Part shown: piece after piece, positions 1-6,188 of the stretch | Layout: every line of letters starts with the position of its first letter | Position numbering within the stretch: the stretch's first letter is position 1 | Assembly (NCBI GenBank): GCA_945870175.1 | Contig: CAMBRJ010000006.1 | Coordinates: 1-25,677 of the forward strand | DNA length: 25,677 nt | Direction of reading: 5' to 3' | From: Gemmatimonas phototrophica | GTDB lineage: Bacteria; Gemmatimonadota; Gemmatimonadetes; Gemmatimonadales; Gemmatimonadaceae | Notes under the pieces: model-generated | What the model was told of the DNA's origin: nothing | Database searches by the model: none | The model's input: only the letters and a program-made list of their open reading frames with translations | Made by a program: the position numbers and the translations under genes

Positions 1-366
1 CTCGAGGTGCGCCGCATCGACCACCACGAGCACGACGTCTGGGCGCCATCGATCCGCGTCGCGGCCCAAGAGGACCTCCAGCGCCACTTGCTCGTCGGGT
101 GAGCCAGCGGACAGGGAATAGCTGCCCGGAAGGTCCAGCACGGTCACACGGCGGCCGTCAGGGCCCTTGAAGCCTCCTTCCACCCGCTCGACCGTGACGC
201 CCGCAAAGTTGCCCACGCGCTGACGCAGCCCGGTGAGGGCGTTGAAGAGCGTGGTCTTTCCGGTGTTGGGATTGCCGATGATGGCAACCCGTAACGCACG
301 GTGGCCGGCCAGCCGGGGAATGGTCGCCGAATCGTCGGGCGACAGAGGGCTCTGGAGAGTACTCAC
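1..366 (-). CDS. feoB: Ferrous iron transporter FeoB, N-terminal GTPase part (partial)
   Basis: This is the first 122 codons of FeoB; the rest lies beyond the left edge. FeoB is the inner-membrane Fe(II) permease with a cytoplasmic G-protein domain. Reading from a GTG at 366-364, the G1/P-loop GNPNTGKTT is near residues 32-40. It is followed by the FeoB-typical VGNFAGVTVE (switch I), LDLPGSYSL (G3) and LVVVDAAHLE. The GTG overlaps the TGA of a 12-codon mini-ORF (GTGA). No ATG lies close enough to serve as a better start, and no clear Shine-Dalgarno site is visible. feoA lies 57 bases upstream on the same strand, so the two form a feoAB operon, probably iron-repressed through the Fur-box-like site ahead of feoA. 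Identity is certain; only the exact start is open. Confidence 0.95.
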   Translation of the reverse strand, partial: MSTLQSPLSPDDSATIPRLAGHRALRVAIIGNPNTGKTTLFNALTGLRQRVGNFAGVTVERVEGGFKGPDGRRVTVLDLPGSYSLSAGSPDEQVALEVLLGRDADRWRPDVVLVVVDAAHLE

Positions 367-401
367 CGGGTCCTGACGCGCAGGCGACGCAACGGCCGCA
401 T
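363..401 (-). other. 12-codon mini-ORF whose stop overlaps the feoB start
   Basis: ATG at 401-399 opens a 12-residue reading frame, MRPLRRLRVRTR, with six arginines. Its TGA (365-363) overlaps the feoB GTG (366-364) as GTGA. It sits in the 57-base feoA-feoB gap. It could be a coupling leader that delivers ribosomes to feoB, or a chance ORF in GC-rich DNA. There is no independent evidence of translation. Confidence 0.3.
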
Positions 402-423
402 GTCGGGCGTCTCGCCAGTCGCG

Positions 424-711
424 CTATGCGCGCGTGGTGACGGGCCGAACGGTGATGCCGGCCGTGAGGGCCGAACCCAGCGCGATTCGCGTGCCGCGCA
501 CTTCGAGCAGCATGGCATCGCGCGCGTCGATGACGTTGACGCTGGTGCCTTCACAGAAGCCAAGAGAGCGGAGACGGCAGGCCTCGTCGCCGGAACACTC
601 GATGTCGACGACGGTCGCCTGGGTGCCTGCCGGACACGCGTTCAGCGCGCACGTGGTTCGTGCGGCGGCGGTGTTCGGTGACGGCAGGGTAGGAAGCTGA
701 ATCGAGGCCAC
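424..711 (-). CDS. feoA: Ferrous iron transport protein FeoA (SH3-like)
   Basis: This 95-aa small cytoplasmic SH3-like protein partners FeoB in Fe(II) uptake. The family core starts near residue 22 (LNACPAGTQATVVDIE) and continues with CRLRSLGFCEGTSVNVIDA and LEVRGTRIALG, which match the FeoA pattern of a short beta barrel. About 20 extra N-terminal residues precede the core. The start used is GTG at 711-709, since no ATG lies upstream in frame. The Fur-box-like palindrome ends only 9 bases before this GTG, so a slightly later start cannot be ruled out. feoB follows 57 bases downstream. The family is clear and the start is moderately sure. Confidence 0.9.
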   Translation of the reverse strand: MASIQLPTLPSPNTAAARTTCALNACPAGTQATVVDIECSGDEACRLRSLGFCEGTSVNVIDARDAMLLEVRGTRIALGSALTAGITVRPVTTRA

Positions 712-720
712 AGCGTTAAA

Positions 721-735
721 TGAGAATGGTTCTCA
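721..735. promoter_or_regulatory. Fur-box-like operator upstream of feoA
   Basis: The 15-mer TGAGAATGGTTCTCA is a perfect 6-3-6 palindrome (TGAGAA-TGG-TTCTCA). It is close to the 7-1-7 Fur core TGATAATNATTATCA. It sits 10 bases upstream of the feoA start, and a TATACT -10-like hexamer (minus strand, 754-749) lies just beyond it. Position, symmetry and neighbour (ferrous iron uptake) together suggest iron-dependent repression of feoAB. Fur is a family-level inference; another metalloregulator could use the site. Confidence 0.7.
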
Positions 736-748
736 AAGCGTATGTTGG

Positions 749-754
749 AGTATA
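749..754 (-). promoter_or_regulatory. Possible -10 hexamer of the feoAB promoter
   Basis: Minus-strand TATACT lies about 38 bases upstream of the feoA GTG, which would place the Fur-like palindrome just downstream of the transcription start. No convincing -35 hexamer is seen at 16-18 bases, so this is tentative. Confidence 0.3.
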
Positions 755-810
755 CACAGCACACGCCACGAAAGGCAATGGGGAGCTTCTGAGTCGGCTT
801 TTAGACTCAC

Positions 811-953
811 GGCTCACGGCCCATGGCCCACGGCCGAGAGCCGACAGCCCCAAAGCTTCAAGCCCCGGAGCCGAGTGCCCAAAGCGCGCTCGGCTCCCGG
901 GCTTTGCGCTTTAAGGCTGTGAGCTATTCGCCGTGGGCCGTGAGCCATGGGCC
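811..953. repeat. Dispersed intergenic palindrome, copy 1
   Basis: A nested inverted repeat fills the lgt-feoA gap. The base stem GGCTCACGGCCCA (811-823) pairs perfectly with 934-946. The apex stem GGAGCCGAG (867-875) pairs perfectly with CTCGGCTCC (889-897). The element abuts the lgt stop codon (956-954). A second, divergent copy in opposite orientation lies at 20624-20757. The two share an identical 16-mer, GGCCCACGGCCGAGAG (825-840 here; 20736-20721 on the minus strand there), plus similar flanks. No coding capacity is credible. It could terminate or stabilise the lgt transcript, or be a REP/BIME-like element. Confidence 0.8.
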
Positions 954-1781
954 TCAAACAGTCGCCAGCGGACCACTCCGCTTTGTCCGCATCGCCACGA
1001 TCGCGACGCCGATCGTCAAAATCACGATCCCGATGAGCTGGGCCGCCGAAAGCCCGATCGCCAACCGGTCATCCTTCGCGCGGAAGAACTCCACGATGAA
1101 CCGTTCGATGCCGGCCAGAATGCAGTACATGCCGAACAGCCAGCCGGGCAGATTCGCATGCTTCCGGAAGCGCCACAGGATCAGGAACATCGCAAACCCC
1201 ATGATCGTCTCGTAGAGCTGCGTCGGGTACACCGCGATCACATCCGCCATGTTGGTGCCGGCAGGGAACTGCACCCCAAACTGCTGCGACATGACTGCCG
1301 CCGTGCTGGGCGGAGCGCCCTCGGGAAATTGCGTCGCGAAGAAGCCGTTGAACGGACGGCCGTAGTCGTCACCCACGGCCCAGCATCCCGTGCGGCCAAC
1401 GGCATAGCCGGCCGCGATGCCGATGCCGGCCACGTCGGCGATCTTCAGGAAATTCAGCTTTTTGTAGCGGATCGTGGCATAGCACAGCGCCACCGAACCG
1501 ATGAAGCCGCCCCAGAACACAAAGCCGCCGCGGCTGAAGAAGGCCGAGGGGTCGCCCGTGAGCACGACGTAGTAGGTTTTCGCCCCGAGCAGCGTGCCGA
1601 TCAGTGCCGCCAGCACGACGTCTGGAATCGCGTCCGACTCGGCGTTCTGTCCACGGCGCCAGCACTCGCGTTGACAGATGATCTGCGCAATCACGAACGC
1701 CATGAGCACGGCGAGTCCAAATCCGGTCAGTTCGAGAAAGCCGAACTTGAACACGGTGGGGTGGTGGATGATGGGATGCAC
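954..1781 (-). CDS. lgt: Prolipoprotein diacylglyceryl transferase (atypical Lgt)
   Basis: This 275-aa multi-pass inner-membrane enzyme transfers diacylglycerol from phosphatidylglycerol to the lipobox cysteine of prolipoproteins. The Lgt signature appears as GYAVGRTGCWAVGDDYGRP (about 125-142), with R130 matching the essential E. coli R143. The YPTQLYE motif (185-191) and RFIVEFFR (227-234, matching E. coli R239) are present. Two positions differ from the proteobacterial type: the GGMSFHGG motif reads GGFVFWGG, with Trp for the His-103 equivalent, and the Asn-146 equivalent is Cys133. The start is GTG at 1781, with no clear Shine-Dalgarno site. It lies 49 bases after tsaD and is the last gene before the palindrome. 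The family is clear; the substitutions suggest an alternative Lgt subfamily. Confidence 0.9.
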   Translation of the reverse strand: MHPIIHHPTVFKFGFLELTGFGLAVLMAFVIAQIICQRECWRRGQNAESDAIPDVVLAALIGTLLGAKTYYVVLTGDPSAFFSRGGFVFWGGFIGSVALCYATIRYKKLNFLKIADVAGIGIAAGYAVGRTGCWAVGDDYGRPFNGFFATQFPEGAPPSTAAVMSQQFGVQFPAGTNMADVIAVYPTQLYETIMGFAMFLILWRFRKHANLPGWLFGMYCILAGIERFIVEFFRAKDDRLAIGLSAAQLIGIVILTIGVAIVAMRTKRSGPLATV

Positions 1782-1830
1782 AGCGGAGTCAGGACGGAGT
1801 AAGGAGTATAGAGAGCGGAGACCCTACCGC
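1782..1830 (-). promoter_or_regulatory. tsaD-lgt spacer with a -10-like TATACT
   Basis: The 49-base gap is rich in repeated GGAGT-type words on the plus strand. On the minus strand it holds TATACT (1810-1805), about 24 bases before the lgt GTG, in the same TATACTCC context seen before feoA. No good -35 box is visible. It may allow separate lgt transcription, but lgt could equally be read through from tsaD. Confidence 0.25.
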
Positions 1831-2916
1831 TTACGAAAAGATACCGGGGATCGGCAGGGATGCGTGCGCCGTCATGGTCGGATCAGCCCGTTCGCCGGCC
1901 TCAAAACGGAACAGCCCGGCGGCGGCGATCATCGCGGCGTTATCGGTGGCCAACCTCGGCATGGGTGCGAACACGGTCCCGCGCGGCGCGACCCGCTCGC
2001 GAATCGCCTCCTGCAGCGCGCGATTGCACGCCACTCCGCCGCCCAACACCACGCGGGTGCGACGATGTTGGCGCACCGCGCGCGCCACCTTTTCAGCCAA
2101 CGTGTCGATCAGCGCATCCTGAAAGCCCCGCGCAATACTGGCGCGTTGGATGTCGAGCGCGCCGGCCTTTTCGGCGTCGCGCACGGCATACAGCGCGGCC
2201 GTCTTGAGACCACTGAACGAGCAATCGTAGTAATCGTCATCGCCCGGCGCGGCCGACTTGCGCAGCATCGGTCGCGCGAAGCGATGCGGATGTTGGTGTA
2301 TCGGCGACTCGGCGGTGCGCGCCAGCTCTTCCAGCGGACGACCGCCGGGGTAAGGAAGCCCAAGCAGCTTCGCCACTTTATCGAATGCTTCGCCCGCGGC
2401 ATCGTCGCGCGTCTGACCGAGCAGGCGATAGCGTCCCCAGGCCTCGACATCCAGCAGGAGCGTGTGCCCACCGCTCACCAGCAACGCGGTGAACGGCGGC
2501 TTGGCCTCGGGGTGCTCGAGCAGCGTCGCGAACAGGTGCCCTTCAAGATGATGTACCGGCACGACGGGCGTATTGTGCGTGAAGCCCAGCGCCTTGGCGT
2601 AGCTCGTGCCCACCAGCAGCGCGCCGACCAGTCCCGGCCCGTGGGTGACGGCGATCGCATCGAGGTCACGCACGGTGACGTTGGCATCGGCCAGCGCCGT
2701 GCGAACGGCCGGTACGATGCCGGTGAGATGCTGACGGCTGGCGATTTCCGGCACCACGCCCCCGAACAGCCGATGCACGTCCTGCGACAGAATCACGAGT
2801 GATTCGAGACGCATGTCGGTGGGCGTGCCGTACACGACCGCGGCCGAGGTTTCGTCGCACGACGTCTCGATACCGAGCACGCGGCGCGGCGCGATGTGCG
2901 CGACGCCGTCAGACAT
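1831..2916 (-). CDS. tsaD: tRNA N6-threonylcarbamoyladenosine transferase TsaD
   Basis: This 361-aa ASKHA-fold enzyme transfers threonylcarbamoyl from TC-AMP to A37 of ANN-decoding tRNAs, working with TsaB and TsaE (neither is in the window). Visible motifs are GIETSCDET (15-23), GGVVPEIASRQH (52-63), THGPGLVGALLVG (91-103), the metal-binding VHHLEGH with H123 and H127, VSGGHT, FSGLKTA, LGGGVACNR and ATDNAAM with the third metal ligand D325. Length is normal for the family. The ATG (2916-2914) overlaps the end of the 34-codon mini-ORF by 8 bases, so translation is probably coupled to the tlpA side. Identity is secure. Confidence 0.97.
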   Translation of the reverse strand: MSDGVAHIAPRRVLGIETSCDETSAAVVYGTPTDMRLESLVILSQDVHRLFGGVVPEIASRQHLTGIVPAVRTALADANVTVRDLDAIAVTHGPGLVGALLVGTSYAKALGFTHNTPVVPVHHLEGHLFATLLEHPEAKPPFTALLVSGGHTLLLDVEAWGRYRLLGQTRDDAAGEAFDKVAKLLGLPYPGGRPLEELARTAESPIHQHPHRFARPMLRKSAAPGDDDYYDCSFSGLKTAALYAVRDAEKAGALDIQRASIARGFQDALIDTLAEKVARAVRQHRRTRVVLGGGVACNRALQEAIRERVAPRGTVFAPMPRLATDNAAMIAAAGLFRFEAGERADPTMTAHASLPIPGIFS

Positions 2917-3013
2917 GGACGGCGTGAACGTAGAGCCAGAGTGCGACGGCCAGCACGATTGCTGAAAGCGCCCGCACGATGGTCGGCCACGCCACGCGAC
3001 GGACCTGACTCAC
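2909..3013 (-). CDS. Putative 34-aa single-span membrane peptide between tlpA and tsaD
   Basis: A GTG (3013-3011) shares its first base with the TAG stop of the thioredoxin gene, and the TGA (2911-2909) lies 8 bases inside tsaD. The predicted peptide has a basic head (SQVRRVAWP) and one hydrophobic stretch (IVRALSAIVLAVALWLYV), giving an N-in single membrane span of near-typical length. I do not recognise a family. It could be a genuine small membrane protein related to the membrane-anchored thioredoxin upstream, or only a coupling cistron that carries ribosomes to tsaD. The tight fit at both ends argues against a random gap. Confidence 0.45.
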   Translation of the reverse strand: MSQVRRVAWPTIVRALSAIVLAVALWLYVHAVHV

Positions 3014-3564
3014 TACGGCTTGGGTTCGGCCAGCAGCGACGCGAGCAGCCGCTGGTTGCCGTCCGAGTTCCAGTCTTCTGCCCCGATCCACTTCTTGCGG
3101 ATCACGCCATCGCGCCCGATCACGAACGTCTCGGGCACACCGGTCGTGCGGTAGATGCCTTGAATCGTGCCGGCGGGATCGTGCAACATCTCGAAGGTGA
3201 GTTTGAACTCCTTCGCGAAGTCCTGGATCTTCTGCTCGGCGCCTTCGTCATCAATGCTGATGGCGACCACCTTGAGCCCCTTCGGTCCCAGCGACTGATG
3301 CACGGCCTCGATGCTCGGCATTTCGGTGCGACACGGAATGCACCAGGTGGCCCAGATATTCAGCAGCACGACGTCGCCACGATAGTCGGTGAGCGTCTTC
3401 ATGGCCGGCGGGGCCGTGAGCATCTTCGCGGCAAAGCCCGGCGCGTCGGAGCCCACCGAGACACTGGTGAGTTCCTCCTTCAGGAAATGCGAGGCTGCGA
3501 CTGCACCGCCGACCAGTACGGCCACGATGCCCAGCACGACCAGCCACTGCTGCTTGGATGTCAT
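3013..3564 (-). CDS. TlpA/ResA-like membrane-anchored thioredoxin
   Basis: This 183-aa protein has a short cytoplasmic N-terminus, one signal-anchor segment (about 5-24, WLVVLGIVAVLVGGAVAAS) and an extracytoplasmic thioredoxin-like domain. The active site is WCIPC within LNIWATWCIPCRTEMPSIEAV. The cis-proline region is TTGVPETFVIGRDG. These are hallmarks of the TlpA/ResA group, which reduces disulfides outside the membrane, for example in cytochrome c maturation; the substrate here is unknown. The ATG (3564-3562) forms an ATGA overlap with the rpe stop, which fixes the start against an in-frame upstream extension. It is part of the rsmB-PASTA-rpe-tlpA-tsaD overlapping group. Confidence 0.9.
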   Translation of the reverse strand: MTSKQQWLVVLGIVAVLVGGAVAASHFLKEELTSVSVGSDAPGFAAKMLTAPPAMKTLTDYRGDVVLLNIWATWCIPCRTEMPSIEAVHQSLGPKGLKVVAISIDDEGAEQKIQDFAKEFKLTFEMLHDPAGTIQGIYRTTGVPETFVIGRDGVIRKKWIGAEDWNSDGNQRLLASLLAEPKP

Positions 3565-4226
3565 ACGTGCTCCACGCAAAGGCTGCGAAGTACTGCGATT
3601 TCCGCCTGCGGATTCGCGGCGCCGAAGATGGCATTGCCGGCGACGAACGTGTCGGCCCCCGCTGCCCAGCACCGCTGAATCGTGTCGCGCGACATGCCGC
3701 CGTCGACTTCCAACGCCGCGTGGCTGTTTGCTTGGTCGAGCAGGAGTCGCGCGCGCGCGATCTTGTCGACGGAATACGCGATGAACTGTTGTCCGCCGTA
3801 GCCAGGATTGACGCTCATGATGAGCACCAGGTCCACCATGTGCGCGACTTCTTCGATCACGGACAATGGTGTGGCGGGATTGAGCGCCACGCCGGCCTTG
3901 CAGCCCAGCGACTGAATGCGCGAAATCTGCCGGTCGAGATGCGGGGCCGCTTCGGCATGAATCGTGAGCACATCGGCGCCCGCCTTGACGTAATCATCGA
4001 AGTAGTTCTCGGGCTCGACGACCATGAGATGCACATCGATGACTTTGGCACTGGAGCGCCGCGCCGCTTCGATCACCTTGACGCCGAATGACAGACTCGG
4101 CACGAAGCGGCCGTCCATCACGTCGACATGAATCCAGTCGGCGCCGCCGGCGTCGCACATGGCAATCTCTTCGCCGAGTTTGCGGAAGTCGGCACTGAGC
4201 ACGGAGGGGGCAATACGAACGGTCAT
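3561..4226 (-). CDS. rpe: Ribulose-phosphate 3-epimerase
   Basis: This 221-aa TIM-barrel enzyme interconverts ribulose 5-phosphate and xylulose 5-phosphate in the pentose phosphate pathway. Recognisable elements are IAPSVLSADF (5-14), the metal and catalytic HVDVMDGRFVPSLSFG, DVHLMV with the metal His, IHAEA, LIMSVNPGYGGQQF and EVDGGM with the second catalytic Asp, followed by AGNAIFG for phosphate binding. Length is typical. The ATG overlaps the stop of the PASTA gene (ATGA) and its own stop overlaps the thioredoxin start (ATGA), so it is embedded in a translationally coupled operon. Confidence 0.97.
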   Translation of the reverse strand: MTVRIAPSVLSADFRKLGEEIAMCDAGGADWIHVDVMDGRFVPSLSFGVKVIEAARRSSAKVIDVHLMVVEPENYFDDYVKAGADVLTIHAEAAPHLDRQISRIQSLGCKAGVALNPATPLSVIEEVAHMVDLVLIMSVNPGYGGQQFIAYSVDKIARARLLLDQANSHAALEVDGGMSRDTIQRCWAAGADTFVAGNAIFGAANPQAEIAVLRSLCVEHV

Positions 4227-4786
4227 GGCGCCGGATGGAGCTGAGGGGTAAAGAGCGTGTCGGCGGGGGAACGTCCATCGCTGATCACGAGTGCTACGGT
4301 GCCGCTGGCGGCGAGCAAGCTGCCGGCGGGCGGCGTGGTGGCGAGCACGACGCCGGCCGGGCTGCTGCTGGCGCGGAACTGCACATCACCCACGAGCAGA
4401 CCAGCTTCGAGCAGTCTGTCGCGGGCGGGGCCTTCTTCGAGTCCGACCACATCCGGGACGGGCAAGAGCACATCCTCGCCGGCGGCGCTGTCGACGGCCT
4501 GCTGAGCCTTCGCCACGCTGTCGGCCAGTCGCTTCGATTCCACGTCGCGCTGGGCGGCGGTGGGCTCGGGGATCGTGCCGCGGGCGATGCTATCGAGCAC
4601 GGCTTGCACCGAATCCACCGCGTTGGCGCGCCCCGGTTCGAGCGAGCGCACGGTGACCACGCCGCCGGCACCGCCGAGGAGGAGTCCGGCCACGGCGGCG
4701 ATCGTGCCGCGAATGAGCCAAGTGCGCGTCGATTTCGCGCTTGGTCCGCGCGGCGTGCGCGTCCCGGGCTTCTTCGCGGCGGCCAT
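4223..4786 (-). CDS. Single-PASTA-domain membrane protein
   Basis: This 187-aa protein has a basic N-terminus (AAAKKPGTRTPRGPSAKSTR), one transmembrane segment (about 24-46, LIRGTIAAVAGLLLGGAGG) and a spacer rich in Ala, Asp and Ser that may be helical. One PASTA domain begins at VPDVVGLEEGPARDRLLEAGL and ends with PPAGSLLAASGTVALVISDG. PASTA domains bind muropeptides or nascent peptidoglycan in Ser/Thr kinases and penicillin-binding proteins; here no kinase or transpeptidase domain is attached. The ATG shares a base with the rsmB TAA (TAATG) and its stop overlaps the rpe start (ATGA). It is probably an envelope-associated protein of unknown role. A much longer in-frame upstream extension is a shadow of rsmB. 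Confidence 0.8.
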   Translation of the reverse strand: MAAAKKPGTRTPRGPSAKSTRTWLIRGTIAAVAGLLLGGAGGVVTVRSLEPGRANAVDSVQAVLDSIARGTIPEPTAAQRDVESKRLADSVAKAQQAVDSAAGEDVLLPVPDVVGLEEGPARDRLLEAGLLVGDVQFRASSSPAGVVLATTPPAGSLLAASGTVALVISDGRSPADTLFTPQLHPAP

Positions 4787-6126
4787 TACGCGGTTCTCCG
4801 CAACCGCGCGGCGAAGGCGCCGTCGGTGCCGTGCTGCTGCGGCAATACGCGGAGGAGTCCGTTGTCCAACACGGATTCCGGTACGGTGCCCGCCGGCGGC
4901 GGCTCCAACGTGAACTCTTTGTGCGTGGCGAGAAACGACTCGATCTGGTCGTCGTTCTCTTCGAGCTCGAGTGAGCAGGTGCTGTACACGAGCAACCCGC
5001 CGGGCTTCACCATCGAGGCGGCGGCCAGCAGAATCTCGCGCTGTAACGCCGGCAACACGGCGAAATCGGACACGCGCAAGCGCCAGCGTGCATCGGGGTG
5101 ACGGCGGAAGGTGCCGGTGCCGGTGCAGGGCACGTCGATCACCACCACATCGGCCTCCCCAATGGCGGGATGCCGCGCGTCGCACACGATGGGAATGAGA
5201 TTGGTCGCATCGAGTCGGCCAAAGCCGGTGAGCATGCGCTCTACGCGCGCCATCTTGGCGTCGGCCGCGAACACCAGCCGCGCGCGGCGCGAGAGCTCGA
5301 GCGCCTTGCCACCGGGTGCGGCGCAGAGATCGACCACCACGCCGCCCTCGGGGACATACGCGTACTTCGCCACGAGCGTCGCCGCCGGGTCCTGCACGAA
5401 GAACATGCCCTGCTTGAAGGCACCGAGTTCGGTGAGCGCGACGCCGGGTCCGAGCCGAATGGAGTCGGGCACCAACGGCACGTCATGCGTAGTGACGCCG
5501 GCGTCGCTGAGCGTGTCGTCGAGCTGCGCGCGATTCACCCCATAAGGCCGCACGGTGATCGACGCCGGCTCGTTGTTCACGGCGAGCAGGCGCGTGGTGT
5601 CTTCCATGCCCCAGCGATCGACCCAGCGCGAAATCACCCAGCGCGGATGCGAATACTGCTGGGCGAGCGCGTCGAGCGGTTCGGACGGCGCCGGCGGCTC
5701 GATCGTGTCGCGCTCGCGATCGATGCGACGCAGCACGGCGTTGACCAGCTTGCTGGCGCCGATGCCATGTCGACGCTTCGTGAGCTCGACGGTCTGACCG
5801 ATGGCGGCATAGGCCGGTACGCTGCCCATGCTGAGCAGCTGATACGCCCCGAGGCGCAGCAAGTCGGCCACATCGACATCAATCTTGGCGATGCCGCCAC
5901 GCACGCGTTCCGCGAGGATGGCATCGAGCCGGTTGCGCGTGCGCAGCATCCCCCAGAGCAGCTCCTGCACCCAACGGCGGTCGCGCGCATCGAGCGGCGC
6001 CACGTACCGTTCGAAGGCGGCGTCGAGCATCGCACCATTGCGCAGGTCGGCCAGCACCATCGCCGCCGAGGCGCGCGACTCGGTGATGCCCAGCGTATTG
6101 AGCGGCTTATTCTTCACGACGGCCAT
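4786..6126 (-). CDS. rsmB: 16S rRNA (cytosine-967-C5)-methyltransferase RsmB
   Basis: This 446-aa protein has an N-terminal NusB-like RNA-binding domain (about 15-145) and a C-terminal Rossmann SAM-dependent m5C methyltransferase. The SAM motif is VVDLCAAPGGKALEL (264-278). Motif IV is DVPCTGTGTFRRHPDARW, with C334 as the release cysteine. Motif VI is YSTCS, with the nucleophile C384. The start is ATG at 6126. The frame stays open upstream through a 12-bp tandem repeat into fmt, but that would add a repetitive RDIL tail absent from the family. The ATG overlaps the TGA of a 20-codon mini-ORF (TGATG) that begins at the fmt stop. It is followed without a gap by the PASTA gene. Confidence 0.95.
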   Translation of the reverse strand: MAVVKNKPLNTLGITESRASAAMVLADLRNGAMLDAAFERYVAPLDARDRRWVQELLWGMLRTRNRLDAILAERVRGGIAKIDVDVADLLRLGAYQLLSMGSVPAYAAIGQTVELTKRRHGIGASKLVNAVLRRIDRERDTIEPPAPSEPLDALAQQYSHPRWVISRWVDRWGMEDTTRLLAVNNEPASITVRPYGVNRAQLDDTLSDAGVTTHDVPLVPDSIRLGPGVALTELGAFKQGMFFVQDPAATLVAKYAYVPEGGVVVDLCAAPGGKALELSRRARLVFAADAKMARVERMLTGFGRLDATNLIPIVCDARHPAIGEADVVVIDVPCTGTGTFRRHPDARWRLRVSDFAVLPALQREILLAAASMVKPGGLLVYSTCSLELEENDDQIESFLATHKEFTLEPPPAGTVPESVLDNGLLRVLPQQHGTDGAFAARLRRTA

Positions 6127-6188
6127 CAGAGTGTTCTCACGCAGTATGTCACGCAGTATGTCACGCAGTATGTCACGCAGTGTCTCAC
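6126..6188 (-). other. 20-codon bridging mini-ORF between fmt and rsmB
   Basis: A GTG (6188-6186) overlaps the fmt TGA as GTGA. The frame runs MRHC-VTYC-VTYC-VTYC-VRTL and ends in TGA (6128-6126), which shares a base with the rsmB ATG (TGATG). Each 12-bp repeat unit encodes VTYC and begins with GTG, a possible restart codon. It fills the junction exactly from stop to start. It may be a reinitiation relay rather than a functional peptide. Confidence 0.4.
6137..6184. repeat. 12-bp tandem repeat in the fmt-rsmB junction
   Basis: There are three perfect units of TCACGCAGTATG (6137-6148, 6149-6160, 6161-6172) and a degenerate fourth (6173-6184). The array directly follows the fmt stop in the direction of transcription. 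On the minus strand each unit contains GTGACATACTGC. The 12-bp period keeps every frame, so copy number can change without breaking the bridging mini-ORF. Confidence 0.9.

Noticed and set aside
720..914. 64-codon plus-strand ORF over the feoA upstream region
   Set aside because: It spans the Fur-like site and the palindrome, has no ribosome site and no recognisable protein features.
6137..6184. Possible CRISPR-like array
   Set aside because: Units are contiguous 12-mers without spacers; it is a simple tandem repeat.
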